Source: an uncultured Lachnospiraceae bacterium | GTDB lineage: Bacteria > Bacillota > Clostridia > Lachnospirales > Lachnospiraceae | Direction of reading: 5' to 3' | NCBI GenBank assembly: GCA_902781455.1 | Contig: CACZJF010000008.1 | Location: 1 to 64,000, forward strand | DNA: 64,000 nt | Part shown: positions 50,830 to 59,877 of the stretch, in pieces | Position numbering within the stretch: position 1 is the stretch's first letter | Layout of the letters: each line of letters begins with the position of its first letter | The notes under the pieces: generated by a model | The model's input: only the letters and a program-made list of their open reading frames with translations | Database searches by the model: none | What the model was told of the DNA's origin: nothing | Made by a program: the position numbers and the translations under genes

Positions 50830-52458
50830 ATGGAGATGGAATACGTCAAGGATCTCGACCGTGTCTACCTGGTTCCCGGCGGGGTCGAGATCGATGAAGA
50901 TGAATATGTTCTGCAGATGGCCCTGCGCGGCAGGCTGCCGGGCGTTCTCCCGCTCACCGTCTTCGGCAAGGACGGGAAGAAAAGCCTTCGGGCAGATGTC
51001 ACTGCCTGCGCCAGTATCGCTTCCCGGTTTCAGCATGCCCCGCTCTCCGGCAGCGATCTGAGAAAGATCCTGTCCGCTGTCCGGGATACCGCCGCGAAGA
51101 TGCCGGCGCTTCTGATGAGCGTCCGGGATCTGTACCTGGATCCAGACTGTATCTTCCTGAGTGCCGGAGGCGATGAGGTGCTGCTTTGCTATATTCCTCA
51201 TATCTCCTCCATCGAGGCGGATTCGGTCCGTCTCCTGTCGGAATTTCTCCTGAAAAAGACAGACCATTCCGACCAGGGTGCAGCGGCACTGGCTTACACA
51301 CTCTACGACCAGGTTTCTGCGGATTCCTACGATCTGTCGGATATCCTTTCAAAGCTCTTTGCCGGCGCTGAGCCTTCTGCTGCCGGCCCGGGCACTTATT
51401 CCGCACAGGCAGAGCGCCATTCCACGGGATCCGCTTCCGGTTCCGATAAATCACAGCGTTTCTCCTCCGGGGCAAGTTCACGCTCCGATGCGCCGCAGCG
51501 CTTCTCCTCGAGGTCAGGTTCACGCTCCGATGAACAGCAGCGCTTCTCTTCCCGGGCAGGTTCACGCTCCGATGCGCCGCAGCGCTTTTCTTCCGGAGCC
51601 GGACATTACGCAGCCTCTTCTGCATACCCTGCGGCCGGATCGGAGTATGATCCCGGCGGATTCGACTATGAAGGATCCTCCGCCGCTCCTGTCAGAAAGC
51701 TTCCTCCCCCGAACAGGCGGAAAGGAGCAAAGTCCGGCCGGCGGGCAGAGACAAAGTCTGGCCGCCGGACAGGAATCAGATCCGGCCGGAAGCATACAAA
51801 CAAAGCAGACGAAATGTCCTTCCGCCCGGGCCAAAAAGCCGCCGCTTCCAGGAAAACGCTGATTGCGGCTGCCATCATCCTGTCGGCCGCATGCATCGCG
51901 GCCTTTGTGTTCCGGATGGACCTGACACAGATCTGCGGTATGGGTTTTCTGTGCGCTTCCCTGATCTGGCTCATCCATTCTTCCATGGAAAAGCACTCCA
52001 ATGAGATGCGCAACTACTGGTACGACGAGGCGGAGGATCAGAGTGATGACAGGTTTTACCAGTCTCTCAGAAAGGAACTATATGCCGAGGATGCTGTGGA
52101 CACCCCGGACGAGCGGACACGGTTTCTCCGCGCACAAAGTCCTTTTCCCTCTCCGGCGCTGGTCAGCCTTCAGAAGGACCGCTGTCCGGACATCGCGCTG
52201 GAGCAGGATCATCTGATTCTGGGAAAGAGCCGCTCTCAGGCAGACATCATTCTGCCCGGTGACACCATCAGCCGGAAGCACGCAAGAATCGAACGCCGCA
52301 CAGACGGCTACTATGTCACGGATCTCTTCTCCACCAACGGAACCTTTCTGGACGGCCACCGTCTCGAGAGCGGCCAGGCTGTCGTACTGAGGGACGGCGC
52401 GCAGCTGACCTTTGCTACGCTTGACTACCGTGTCATGATTCCGGCAGCGGAGACATAA
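50830..52458 (+). CDS. FHA-domain protein of the Tad cluster (DUF6382 type)
   Basis: A 542-residue protein. The N-terminal 180 residues match the domain that precedes FHA in Firmicute Tad clusters (VEIDEDEYVLQMALRG, LSDILSKLFAG). A low-complexity region with repeats of about 14 residues (SGSRSDAPQRFSSR type, 195-255) and a basic Lys/Arg/Gly stretch follow. A membrane helix pair lies near 335-390 (LIAAAIILSAACIAAFVF, MGFLCASLIWLIH). The C-terminal FHA domain has the phosphothreonine-binding residues GKSRSQADI, SRKHARIERR and STNGTFLDG. It could link pilus assembly to Ser/Thr kinase signalling; no kinase lies nearby. Confidence 0.88.
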   Translation: MEMEYVKDLDRVYLVPGGVEIDEDEYVLQMALRGRLPGVLPLTVFGKDGKKSLRADVTACASIASRFQHAPLSGSDLRKILSAVRDTAAKMPALLMSVRDLYLDPDCIFLSAGGDEVLLCYIPHISSIEADSVRLLSEFLLKKTDHSDQGAAALAYTLYDQVSADSYDLSDILSKLFAGAEPSAAGPGTYSAQAERHSTGSASGSDKSQRFSSGASSRSDAPQRFSSRSGSRSDEQQRFSSRAGSRSDAPQRFSSGAGHYAASSAYPAAGSEYDPGGFDYEGSSAAPVRKLPPPNRRKGAKSGRRAETKSGRRTGIRSGRKHTNKADEMSFRPGQKAAASRKTLIAAAIILSAACIAAFVFRMDLTQICGMGFLCASLIWLIHSSMEKHSNEMRNYWYDEAEDQSDDRFYQSLRKELYAEDAVDTPDERTRFLRAQSPFPSPALVSLQKDRCPDIALEQDHLILGKSRSQADIILPGDTISRKHARIERRTDGYYVTDLFSTNGTFLDGHRLESGQAVVLRDGAQLTFATLDYRVMIPAAET

Positions 52459-52486
52459 GCTGCCGCTGCAAACCTGCATTTTACTG

Positions 52487-52520
52487 CAATGCCACCACCT
52501 AAGGCGGCATTGTTTTTTTT
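52487..52520 (+). terminator. Terminator of the Tad-like cluster
   Basis: CAATGCC (52487-52493) pairs with GGCATTG (52506-52512), followed by eight T. Confidence 0.88.
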
Positions 52521-52580
52521 CTTTTCTTCCGTTCAAAAAGCGGTTATCATAAAACATGCAGGACAAGAAAGGAACTCTGT

Positions 52581-53729
52581 ATGGGCGCATTTATCTTCAT
52601 CGTGATCGGTGTCATGGTCGGCATCGTCTTCTGCTTCCGGTTTATCTCCGCCCGGACAGCGCAGCTTCCGTTTCTGCAGCGCAGATTCGCGGGCAGGAAG
52701 CGGACGGCATTCTGGCTGTGCGTCGCGTTTTATCTGGCTGTGGGCGCCATTCTTTACCTGACACTGAATCCGGTCAACACCGTTATCATCTTTATCCACT
52801 TCGGCGGATTCTGGATGCTGAGTGAGCTGCTCTTCCTGATTCTGAGGAAGACCACGCACCGGCAGATCCCCGGTTACGTCCCAGGCGTCATTGCCATCCT
52901 GTTCACGGTGGGCTATCTGGTGACAGCCTGGATTCTGTGTACGCACGTCTGGGAGAAAGATTACAGTCTGGAAAGCAGCCGGCTGAAAGGTGATCTGCGC
53001 ATCGTCCAGATCGCAGACTCGCACGTCGGGGCAACCTTTCACGCGCCAAAGTTTCATGACTATATTCTTGAGATCAATGAGCTCCATCCGGACATTGTTG
53101 TCATCACCGGGGATTTCGTCGATGACGACACGACCAGGGAAGACCTGATCGGAAGCTGCGAAGCGCTTGGAGATCTCGAGACGACATACGGCGTCTTCTT
53201 CTGCTACGGCAACCACGACAGAGGTTATTTCAATGAAGAGACCAGGGGCTGGAACAGCAGCGACCTTCTGGAGAATCTTGAGAAAAACCATGTAAGAGTC
53301 CTGCAGGACGAGTCGGTTCTGATCGATGACAGCTTCTATGTCATCGGACGAAAGGATAAATCGGAGGAGGCACGGGGCGGTTCGCGCCTGACCCCTGCTG
53401 AACTGATGGAAGGCCTGGATCCGGATCTGTACAAGATCGTCCTGGACCACCAGCCCTGCGGTTACGACGAAGAGGCTGCGGCCGGCGCGGATCTGGTGCT
53501 GAGCGGGCACTCTCACGGCGGACAGTTCTTCCCGTTCAACAACATCGGTGTACTGACGCGCCAGTACGACCGCAGCTATGGATATGAACGACGAGAGGGG
53601 ACCGACTTTATCGTAACCTCCGGCATCAGTGACTGGAGTCTGATCTTCAAGACCGGCTGCAAGTCCGAATATGTCGTAATCGACGTGCATGGCTCAGATG
53701 GTTCCCCTTCCGCAGAGGAGGCGCAGTGA
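52581..53729 (+). CDS. Membrane metallophosphoesterase (YkuE/YaeI-like)
   Basis: A 382-residue protein. Four membrane helices occupy residues 1-125. A calcineurin-like phosphoesterase domain follows with ordered motifs: IADSHVG, TGDFVDDD, YGNHD, LDHQPCG and SGHSHGGQ. Enzymes of this group (YkuE, YaeI) act on wall lipids or UDP-diacylglucosamine-type substrates, which is only a loose guide here. GAAAGGAACTCTGT is the ribosome site. It ends at the start of a 30-bp tandem repeat. Confidence 0.88.
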   Translation: MGAFIFIVIGVMVGIVFCFRFISARTAQLPFLQRRFAGRKRTAFWLCVAFYLAVGAILYLTLNPVNTVIIFIHFGGFWMLSELLFLILRKTTHRQIPGYVPGVIAILFTVGYLVTAWILCTHVWEKDYSLESSRLKGDLRIVQIADSHVGATFHAPKFHDYILEINELHPDIVVITGDFVDDDTTREDLIGSCEALGDLETTYGVFFCYGNHDRGYFNEETRGWNSSDLLENLEKNHVRVLQDESVLIDDSFYVIGRKDKSEEARGGSRLTPAELMEGLDPDLYKIVLDHQPCGYDEEAAAGADLVLSGHSHGGQFFPFNNIGVLTRQYDRSYGYERREGTDFIVTSGISDWSLIFKTGCKSEYVVIDVHGSDGSPSAEEAQ

Positions 53730-53840
53730 ACCGCGGTATCCGTCAGGGTTGAGCTGTAATCGCGGCGACCGTCAGAGAGGCGCAGTAATTCGCGGCAGCC
53801 GTCAGGAACGCGCAGTGAACCGCGGCTGCCGTCAGGAATC
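53721..53840. repeat. Four tandem ~30-bp imperfect repeats
   Basis: Units begin at 53721, 53751, 53780 and 53810. The core pattern is GCGCAGTGAACCGCGG, then (T/C)(A/G)(T/C)CCGTCAGG; the second unit is the most diverged. The first overlaps the last codons of the phosphoesterase (EEAQ). The array ends 10 bp before the promoter of the amino-acid transporter. Confidence 0.65.
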
Positions 53841-53849
53841 GGAAAGCAG

Positions 53850-53878
53850 TTGACAGCGTGACTGTCATACGCTATATT
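53850..53878 (+). promoter_or_regulatory. Promoter of the amino-acid transporter with an overlapping inverted repeat
   Basis: TTGACA (53850-53855), 17 bp, TATATT (53873-53878). A perfect inverted repeat TGACAG-N5-CTGTCA (53851-53867) covers the -35 box and most of the spacer. A repressor binding there would block the promoter; its identity is unknown. Confidence 0.8.
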
Positions 53879-53921
53879 ACCCACCAACACGATAGGCAAT
53901 TAGTCACGAAAGGAGAAGGTT

Positions 53922-54881
53922 ATGAAACGTTTCAGAAAAGGATTGGGGATTCTTCTTGCCGCGGCGCTGAGCATTGCTCCGGCATCCGCATTCTATGCGC
54001 AGGATGACACCGCGAACGCGGCAGCCATCGACAAGGAAGCATTCGACGCGCTGCTCGCCTCCGGAAAGGTCGCGGAAGCAGATGACATCAGTGAAAATGC
54101 GTGGGCCAGTGCTGTCAAAGAAGCAGGCGTCCTGAAGGTCGGCGGCGTCCAGACCTCTTTCCTGTTCAGCCAGCTCGACGAGACGGACAACGGACTGCGC
54201 GGTTTTGACGCAGGACTGTTCCAGCTGCTCGCCCGTTATATTCTCGGCGATGAATCCGCCTATGAGCTGACTCAGGTAGATTCCAGCACACGTGAATCCG
54301 TCCTCCAGGGCGGACAGGTAGACTGCGTATTCGCAACCTACTCCATCACGGACTCGCGGAAGGAAGTCATCTCCTTTGCAGGTCCTTATTACACCTCCAG
54401 ACAGGCTGTTCTGGTCAAGGCCGGCAATACAGACATCACCGGTGTCGATGATCTCAGTGGAAAGATTGTCGCGACACAGGCAGGCTCCACCGGTCCGGAC
54501 ATTCTGGCAGAGTATGCTCCCTCTGATGTGGAGATCCAGGAATTCGAGACGGATCAGGAAGCACGCACTGCGCTGGAGCAGGGACGTGTGGATGCTTATG
54601 TGACCGACTATACGCTGCTTCTGAACGCCATCGTCAAGAACCCGGATAAGTATGAGATCGCGGGCGAACAGTTCGGACCGGAAGACAATTATGGTGTTGG
54701 CCTTCCGCTTGGATCGGACGGCGTTGAGTTCGTCAATGATTTCCTCGAGGATCTGATCGAGGACGGTGTCTGGGCACAGCTGTGGCAGATCAGCCTCGGC
54801 GACCGCACCGGCATCGAGACAGTGCCGGCTGCTCCTGTCGTTGACCATGATGATGACATCGACGATAACATCGACGACTGA
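53922..54881 (+). CDS. Amino-acid ABC transporter binding protein without a lipobox
   Basis: A 319-residue family 3 (polar amino acid) binding protein. Signal peptide 1-26 (SIAPASAFYAQDD); there is no cysteine at the cleavage site or anywhere near, so it seems released rather than lipid-anchored, which is unusual for a Gram-positive. Motifs: GFDAGLFQLLAR, VDCVFATYSITDSRKE, SFAGPYYTSRQAVLVK and VDAYVTDYTLLLNAI. It most resembles glutamate-binding GluB. The C-terminal tail is extremely acidic (HDDDIDDNIDD). AAAGGAGAAGGTT precedes the ATG. It is separated from the permeases by an attenuator-like hairpin. Confidence 0.9.
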   Translation: MKRFRKGLGILLAAALSIAPASAFYAQDDTANAAAIDKEAFDALLASGKVAEADDISENAWASAVKEAGVLKVGGVQTSFLFSQLDETDNGLRGFDAGLFQLLARYILGDESAYELTQVDSSTRESVLQGGQVDCVFATYSITDSRKEVISFAGPYYTSRQAVLVKAGNTDITGVDDLSGKIVATQAGSTGPDILAEYAPSDVEIQEFETDQEARTALEQGRVDAYVTDYTLLLNAIVKNPDKYEIAGEQFGPEDNYGVGLPLGSDGVEFVNDFLEDLIEDGVWAQLWQISLGDRTGIETVPAAPVVDHDDDIDDNIDD

Positions 54882-54900
54882 TCTCGTTTCTGCATGATTT

Positions 54901-54933
54901 CTCCCGGCGACAGATTCCATCTGCCGCCGGGAG
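54901..54933 (+). terminator. Attenuator-like hairpin between binding protein and permease
   Basis: CTCCCGGCG / CGCCGGGAG (9 bp) and CAGAT / ATCTG (5 bp) stack with a 1x1 mismatch, followed by TTCTTGAGTTT. The weak U-tract suggests partial termination, giving excess binding protein. Confidence 0.65.
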
Positions 54934-54989
54934 TTCTTGAGTTTGATCAGCATCTCTTCAACTAAGCTGCAGCACAAAAGGACAGAACC

Positions 54990-55649
54990 ATGAGTATCTC
55001 ACAGCTACTGGCTCAATACGGTGAAGAATACCTGGCCGCGCTTCTGACCACATGGAAGCTGACTGCCATCTGTTTTCTTGCCGCGTTTGTCATCGGCATC
55101 CTGATCACGGTCATGCGTGTCAGCCCGATCAGGCCTCTTCGGATTTTTGCAGAGCTTTATGTGCAGATCTTCCGGAACATTCCCGGCGCCAGTCTCCTGA
55201 TTCTGCTGGTCTACGCGCTGCCGTACCTGAATATCCTGCTCTCCTACTTTATCTGTGTGACGATCGCGGCGTCACTGATTCCCGCCGCGTTCTGCTCCGA
55301 ATACCTGATGGCCGGAATCAATACGATCGCGCCCGGACAGATCGAGGCAGCCCGTTCTCTGGGCATGACATTCTCGCAGACCATACGAAGGGTTGTGATC
55401 CCGCAGGCACTCCGTTCCAGCGTACTCCCGCTGACGAATCTGCTGACGGCGACGATGCTCACGACGGCGCTTGCCTCGCAGGTCCCCATGAACCCCCTCG
55501 ACCTGGCCGGCCTTGTTTCCCACATCAATACGCACGCCGTGGGCGGTGTGATGGCATTCCTGATCTCAGCCGCTCTCTACTGTGCTACTGCTGTCGTGAT
55601 CGGGCAGATCGGAACCCGGATTGACCAGAAAGTGAGGATCCTGAGATGA
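54990..55649 (+). CDS. Amino-acid ABC permease (GluC-like)
   Basis: A 219-residue permease of the HisMQ family with five helices. The ATPase-contacting segment is EAARSLGMTFSQTIRRVVIP. ELYVQIFRNIPGASLLILL is the family's N-terminal signature (usually RGTP; here RNIPG). Its stop overlaps the next permease by 4 bp. Confidence 0.92.
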   Translation: MSISQLLAQYGEEYLAALLTTWKLTAICFLAAFVIGILITVMRVSPIRPLRIFAELYVQIFRNIPGASLLILLVYALPYLNILLSYFICVTIAASLIPAAFCSEYLMAGINTIAPGQIEAARSLGMTFSQTIRRVVIPQALRSSVLPLTNLLTATMLTTALASQVPMNPLDLAGLVSHINTHAVGGVMAFLISAALYCATAVVIGQIGTRIDQKVRILR

Positions 55650-56476
55650 GCAGTGTCAGAATCAGTGCCCGGGACATGCTCTATGAAGAACCCGGACCAA
55701 AAGCAAAGCGCCGCATACGGATCGTGACCGGTATTTCCCTTGCTGCCCTGGCAGCTCTGGCGGCGGCTGTCATACACAGGTTCTATATCACCGGACAGCT
55801 GGATCCGAGGTACTGGTCTTTCTTTGCCAGAGGCACCACATGGACCTTCCTTGGAAAGGGCCTTCTGGGAACCATGGAAGCAGCCCTGATGGCCGGCGTC
55901 CTTGCATTTGCGGCAGGATTCTTCCTGATGCTCGGAAGGATCAGCTCGATCCGCCTGCTGCGCGGTCTGTGCATTGCCCTGATTGAATTCACCAGGGGCG
56001 TTCCGACGCTGTTGTTTATCTACTTCTTCTTCCTGGTGATTCCTCAGTTCGGCATACAGATGGACGCGTTCTGGAAGATATCGATTCCGGTCGCAATCTC
56101 CGCCTGCGGCGTCGTCGCGGAAGTGCTGCGCTCCGGTGTGAACGCTGTTCCGAAGGGGCAGACAGAAGCCGCGCTCTCCCTTGGCATGCGGGGACGAAGC
56201 GTCTTCCTGAAGGTGGTGTTTCCTCAGGCCATCCGGTTCGTGATCCCTGCGCTGATCGCGGAACTGGTCATTGTCGTGAAGGATACGACCTTCGCCTATG
56301 TGGTCAACTTCCCGGACCTGATGCAGAACGCTAAGGTCCTGATCTCCAACTATGACGCTCTGCTGTCCGTGTATCTGGTGGTTGCCGTGATCTATATCGT
56401 CATCAACTACCTGCTGAACCGGCTGTCTGACCGGATCGCAGCGAAGCAAAAAAAACCTGCGGAACGCCGCGCGTAG
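55646..56476 (+). CDS. Amino-acid ABC permease (GluD-like)
   Basis: A 276-residue HisMQ-type permease. IEFTRGVPTLLFIYFFF and EAALSLGMRGRSVFLKVVFP are the diagnostic segments. The N-terminal cytoplasmic stretch of about 25 residues is longer than in the partner permease. The gene is followed by a 100-bp gap with a strong hairpin before the ATPase. Confidence 0.92.
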   Translation: MSSVRISARDMLYEEPGPKAKRRIRIVTGISLAALAALAAAVIHRFYITGQLDPRYWSFFARGTTWTFLGKGLLGTMEAALMAGVLAFAAGFFLMLGRISSIRLLRGLCIALIEFTRGVPTLLFIYFFFLVIPQFGIQMDAFWKISIPVAISACGVVAEVLRSGVNAVPKGQTEAALSLGMRGRSVFLKVVFPQAIRFVIPALIAELVIVVKDTTFAYVVNFPDLMQNAKVLISNYDALLSVYLVVAVIYIVINYLLNRLSDRIAAKQKKPAERRA

Positions 56477-56508
56477 CGAGGAAGGTGCTTCGCACCGAGC
56501 GCGGAGCG

Positions 56509-56533
56509 GCAAGAACGCCGCTGGCGTTCTTGC
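56509..56533 (+). promoter_or_regulatory. Perfect 11-bp stem-loop between permease and ATPase genes
   Basis: GCAAGAACGCC and GGCGTTCTTGC are separated by three bases. A smaller hairpin (GGTGCTTCGCACC) precedes it. No U-tract follows. It probably separates expression of the ATPase from the permeases or is a processing site. Confidence 0.6.
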
Positions 56534-56575
56534 ATGTAAGAAGAACCTGCTCATCCAAAGAAAGGCAAAAGACCG

Positions 56576-57325
56576 ATGAATGAAACCCGGGAACCCATTA
56601 TTTCTCTTCGGCATGTCGACAAGCACTTCGGCGCGCTTCATGTACTGAAAGCCATTAACCTGGATGTGTACAAGGGCGAGGTGGTCGTAGTCATCGGGCC
56701 CTCCGGCTCCGGAAAGTCCACCCTCTGCCGCACCATCAACCGTCTGGAAACCATCGACTCCGGCGAGATTCTGTTCGAGGGGAAGCCGCTTCCCCTGGAG
56801 GGAAAAGAGCTTGCGGCCCTGCGCTCCCACATCGGGATGGTCTTCCAGTCCTTCAACCTCTTCGCGCACATGTCGATCCTGGACAATGTGACGCTCGGGC
56901 CTGTTGATGTTCTCCATACGCCGAAGAAGGAGGCGCGTGAGGAAGCCAGACGTCTGCTCGACAGAGTCGGTGTTCTCTCCCAGGAGTCCAAGGTGCCTGC
57001 CCAGCTGTCCGGCGGACAGCAGCAAAGAGCCGCCATCGCGCGTTCTCTCGCCATGCATCCGAAGGTGATGCTCTTCGACGAGCCCACCAGCGCGCTGGAT
57101 CCGGAGATGATCGGAGAAGTCCTTGATGTCATGACCACGCTCGCGGCGGACGGTATGACAATGGTGGTGGTCACCCATGAAATGAACTTCGCAAGGCGTG
57201 TCGCGTCCAGAGTCATCTTCATGGATTCCGGGAGCATCGTTGAGGAAGCCGCGCCGGATGCATTCTTTACAAATCCCCGCACGGAAAGAGCCCGTTCTTT
57301 CCTGCAGTCTATTCACGGACATTGA
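56576..57325 (+). CDS. Amino-acid ABC transporter ATPase (GluA/GlnQ-like)
   Basis: A 249-residue ATPase. Walker [20 protein letters not shown]-loop [10 protein letters not shown], signature [16 protein letters not shown], Walker [15 protein letters not shown] and VVTHEM. The length and motifs are those of polar amino-acid importers. It completes the transporter with the two permeases and the binding protein. The glutamine amidotransferase gene follows 49 bp later. Confidence 0.94.
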   Translation: MNETREPIISLRHVDKHFGALHVLKAINLDVYKGEVVVVIGPSGSGKSTLCRTINRLETIDSGEILFEGKPLPLEGKELAALRSHIGMVFQSFNLFAHMSILDNVTLGPVDVLHTPKKEAREEARRLLDRVGVLSQESKVPAQLSGGQQQRAAIARSLAMHPKVMLFDEPTSALDPEMIGEVLDVMTTLAADGMTMVVVTHEMNFARRVASRVIFMDSGSIVEEAAPDAFFTNPRTERARSFLQSIHGH

Positions 57326-57374
57326 GAACGGGCAGACTAAGCAGCTGGCCTTACAGCAGAACAGGAGTGACAAA

Positions 57375-58148
57375 ATGACAAGGCCAAGAGTCGTGATCCC
57401 GGAGGTTTTCCAGGACGTCAGCAATTACACAAATGCCATGTACGCAGCAGGGATGGAACCTGTCGTTGTCTCTCTGCAGTCTGTACAGATCTCGCACAGG
57501 CCCCACCGTGAGTTCATGGACATCCGTGATGTCCGGCCTGAAACATTCGACGGTCTCCTGATTCCCGGCGGCGCGGACATCAATCCCGCCTTCTACGGGG
57601 AGACGGATCATGGCAGTCATCCGGCAGATCTGCGGATCGACCATCTTCAGTTTCATCTGCTGGAGGAATTTGTCCGGCTGAAAAAGCCGGTTCTTGGCAT
57701 CTGCCGCGGCCTGCAGCTGATCAATGTCTGGTTCGGCGGCTCGCTGATCCAGCATCTGAGCGACGCCCCCATCCATATGTGGAAACAGGACAGCGGAGAT
57801 CAGGTACACGAAAGCTGCTGCCTGGCAGGTTCCTGGCTGTGCGGCCTGTACGGGGATACCTTCTGCCACAACAGCAGCCATCATCAGGCGGTACGCCGCC
57901 TGGCCGACGGGCTGGCCGCGGACAGCCGCTGCCCGCTGGACGATGTCATTGAATCACTTCATCACACGAAGCTTCCGATCTACGCCGTCCAGTGGCATCC
58001 GGAGCGTATGTGCCTGTCGCATGAACGTGCGGACACCGTCAACGGCCTGGAAGTGTTCCGCTTCTTCAGCAGGCTCTGCGGCGGCTGCCCGGCAGCAGCA
58101 GGCACTGACCACGAAGGGCAGACAATGTCAGACGGCATGGGATTATAA
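57375..58148 (+). CDS. Class I glutamine amidotransferase (PuuD-like gamma-glutamyl hydrolase)
   Basis: A 257-residue hydrolase. Start at ATG 57375, behind AGGAGTGACAAA. The nucleophile elbow GICRGLQLINVWFGG contains the catalytic Cys; HHQAVRRLADG and YAVQWHPER hold the His and Glu. LLIPGGADINPAFYGE is the PuuD/peptidase C26 signature. Members release glutamate or a gamma-glutamyl amine, and its place behind a glutamate-type importer suggests shared use of glutamyl compounds. Probably the last gene of the transporter operon. Confidence 0.9.
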   Translation: MTRPRVVIPEVFQDVSNYTNAMYAAGMEPVVVSLQSVQISHRPHREFMDIRDVRPETFDGLLIPGGADINPAFYGETDHGSHPADLRIDHLQFHLLEEFVRLKKPVLGICRGLQLINVWFGGSLIQHLSDAPIHMWKQDSGDQVHESCCLAGSWLCGLYGDTFCHNSSHHQAVRRLADGLAADSRCPLDDVIESLHHTKLPIYAVQWHPERMCLSHERADTVNGLEVFRFFSRLCGGCPAAAGTDHEGQTMSDGMGL

Positions 58149-58159
58149 CAACAGACAAA

Positions 58160-58189
58160 CCCCGCACTGCACGCAGACTGCAGGCGGGG
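58160..58189. terminator. Bidirectional terminator between convergent genes
   Basis: CCCCGC-A-CTGCA pairs with TGCAG-GCGGGG (one bulged A) between the converging amidotransferase and phosphatase genes; TTTGTCTG follows on the minus strand and GTTGTATTCTCT on the plus. Confidence 0.65.
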
Positions 58190-58223
58190 GAGTTGTATTC
58201 TCTGAAGCCGGTATCCCTGATTC

Positions 58224-59855
58224 TCAGCTGTGCTGCGTCGCCGGACCATTGTACTCCAGGCACAGCATCGTCATATCGTCAAACTGCTCCGCGTCCGCAA
58301 CAAACCCGTCTACCGATTCCTTGACATTGGCAAGGAGCTTTTCCGGCTCCGCGTCCGGCTCTTTGTTCAGCGCGTTCAGCAGGCGCTCCGTGCCGAAGAG
58401 AACCTCGTCTTTGTCGGTCGCCTCCACGACGCCATCCGTGTACACGAACAGCCTTGCGCCAGGTTCCATCATGATCTCATAATTCCTGTAGACAATTCCT
58501 TCCAGACCGCCGACCACAAAGCTGTGCGGGTCTGACACCATCTCATACACACCGCCCGGCTGTTTCAGGTACGGGTACTCATGTCCGGCATTGGCTGTCG
58601 TCAGCATTCCTGTTTCAAGATCCAGGATGCCCAGCCACACCGTGACAAACATCTCCTCACGGTTGGTCGCGCAGATCGCTTCGTTCGCGCTCTTCAGGAT
58701 CTCGGCAGGAGACTTGCCCATGCGCGCATTGTCCACCAGAACGATCGTGGACGCCATCATGAACAGCGCCGCCGGCACACCCTTGCCTGACACATCCGCG
58801 ATAATGGCACACAGATGGGTCTCATCAATCAGGAAGAAATTATAGAAATCACCGCCGATCTCTCTGGCCGGTTCCACGGACGCGTAGATATCAAAGTCCT
58901 TCCTGTCCGGAAATGCCGGAAAGACACTCGGGATCATATCCATCTGGATCCGCGCGGCCAGGGACAGCTCTGTGCTGATTCTCTCCTTCTCCGCCGTTAC
59001 CCGGGTCAGATGCGATACATAGTCATGGACCTGCAGCTCCATCCGGTCGATCGCGTCGGCAAGCTGCCCGATTTCATCCGTGTTCTTGATGGTATTCGTC
59101 AGCTTCTCTCCCGTCCGGACATTTTCTGCGGCAAAACGTGTCGCTTCGGCCGTAATCACATGAATCGGTCTCAGCAGAGAACGCGTCAGTTTCAGGCTGA
59201 GCCCTATGATGATGAGCAGAGCGGTTATGGCCATCGCCAGCAGGACCTTCCTGACATAGGAATTCCGCACCTCAATCATCTTGTCCATCTGCCGCTGTAC
59301 GCACAGAATCGCCTTGCATTCCCCCTCGGAATTGATCAGAGGGATCATCGCCGTGATATGCGGATCCGTCTCGATATATCCCTTGTCCCGGACCACCAGT
59401 TCCCTGGCGGAATGGTACTCATAGATCTGCCTGTACTTGAGCGCGTACTCTTCGTTCGTCGTCTCCCGGACATAGCCGAACTCATACTGCGTATAGCTAC
59501 TCTCCTGGTTCATGGTAGAGAACAGGAAGGTGATATGCTGGTAGTCGGAAGTATCCGGCGTGATCACATAGATAAATGTCGATCCGGTCTCATTGCAGAT
59601 CGAGGACAGCCGGTTCCAGGTTTCCTCGTATTCTGCCCCTTTCCCGCCGCTGCGCATAAACTCGTCGATCTTATCGTGGTCCACAAAACGCGCCGCGATC
59701 CCTGCCGTGCGGAACGCGCCTTCGGAATACTGATCCAGAAGTGCCTGCGTCACCTCCTGATAACCGATCACGCTCACAAGCACTGTGAAAGCAACCAGCA
59801 CCACAACCAGTATCAGGATTGTTTTGACGATAATGTTTTCCCTTATCTTTTTCAT
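58224..59855 (-). CDS. Membrane PP2C-type (RsbU/SpoIIE) serine phosphatase with sensor and HAMP
   Basis: A 543-residue protein. Two membrane helices (8-28 and 205-222) enclose an extracellular sensor of about 175 residues (Cache-like; FIYVITPDTSDY, ITAMIPLINSEGECKAIL). A HAMP domain (225-280) and a coiled coil (TAEKERISTELSLAARIQ) lead to the PP2C domain, with the metal Asp residues in REIGGDFYNFF, IADVSGKGVPAAL and AEQFDDMTMLCLEY. Such phosphatases dephosphorylate anti-sigma-factor antagonists. No RsbV/RsbW pair is in the window. GAAGGGAAGCA precedes the ATG. Confidence 0.92.
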   Translation of the reverse strand: MKKIRENIIVKTILILVVVLVAFTVLVSVIGYQEVTQALLDQYSEGAFRTAGIAARFVDHDKIDEFMRSGGKGAEYEETWNRLSSICNETGSTFIYVITPDTSDYQHITFLFSTMNQESSYTQYEFGYVRETTNEEYALKYRQIYEYHSARELVVRDKGYIETDPHITAMIPLINSEGECKAILCVQRQMDKMIEVRNSYVRKVLLAMAITALLIIIGLSLKLTRSLLRPIHVITAEATRFAAENVRTGEKLTNTIKNTDEIGQLADAIDRMELQVHDYVSHLTRVTAEKERISTELSLAARIQMDMIPSVFPAFPDRKDFDIYASVEPAREIGGDFYNFFLIDETHLCAIIADVSGKGVPAALFMMASTIVLVDNARMGKSPAEILKSANEAICATNREEMFVTVWLGILDLETGMLTTANAGHEYPYLKQPGGVYEMVSDPHSFVVGGLEGIVYRNYEIMMEPGARLFVYTDGVVEATDKDEVLFGTERLLNALNKEPDAEPEKLLANVKESVDGFVADAEQFDDMTMLCLEYNGPATQHS

Positions 59856-59877
59856 TGCTTCCCTTCGTCAGATCCTG

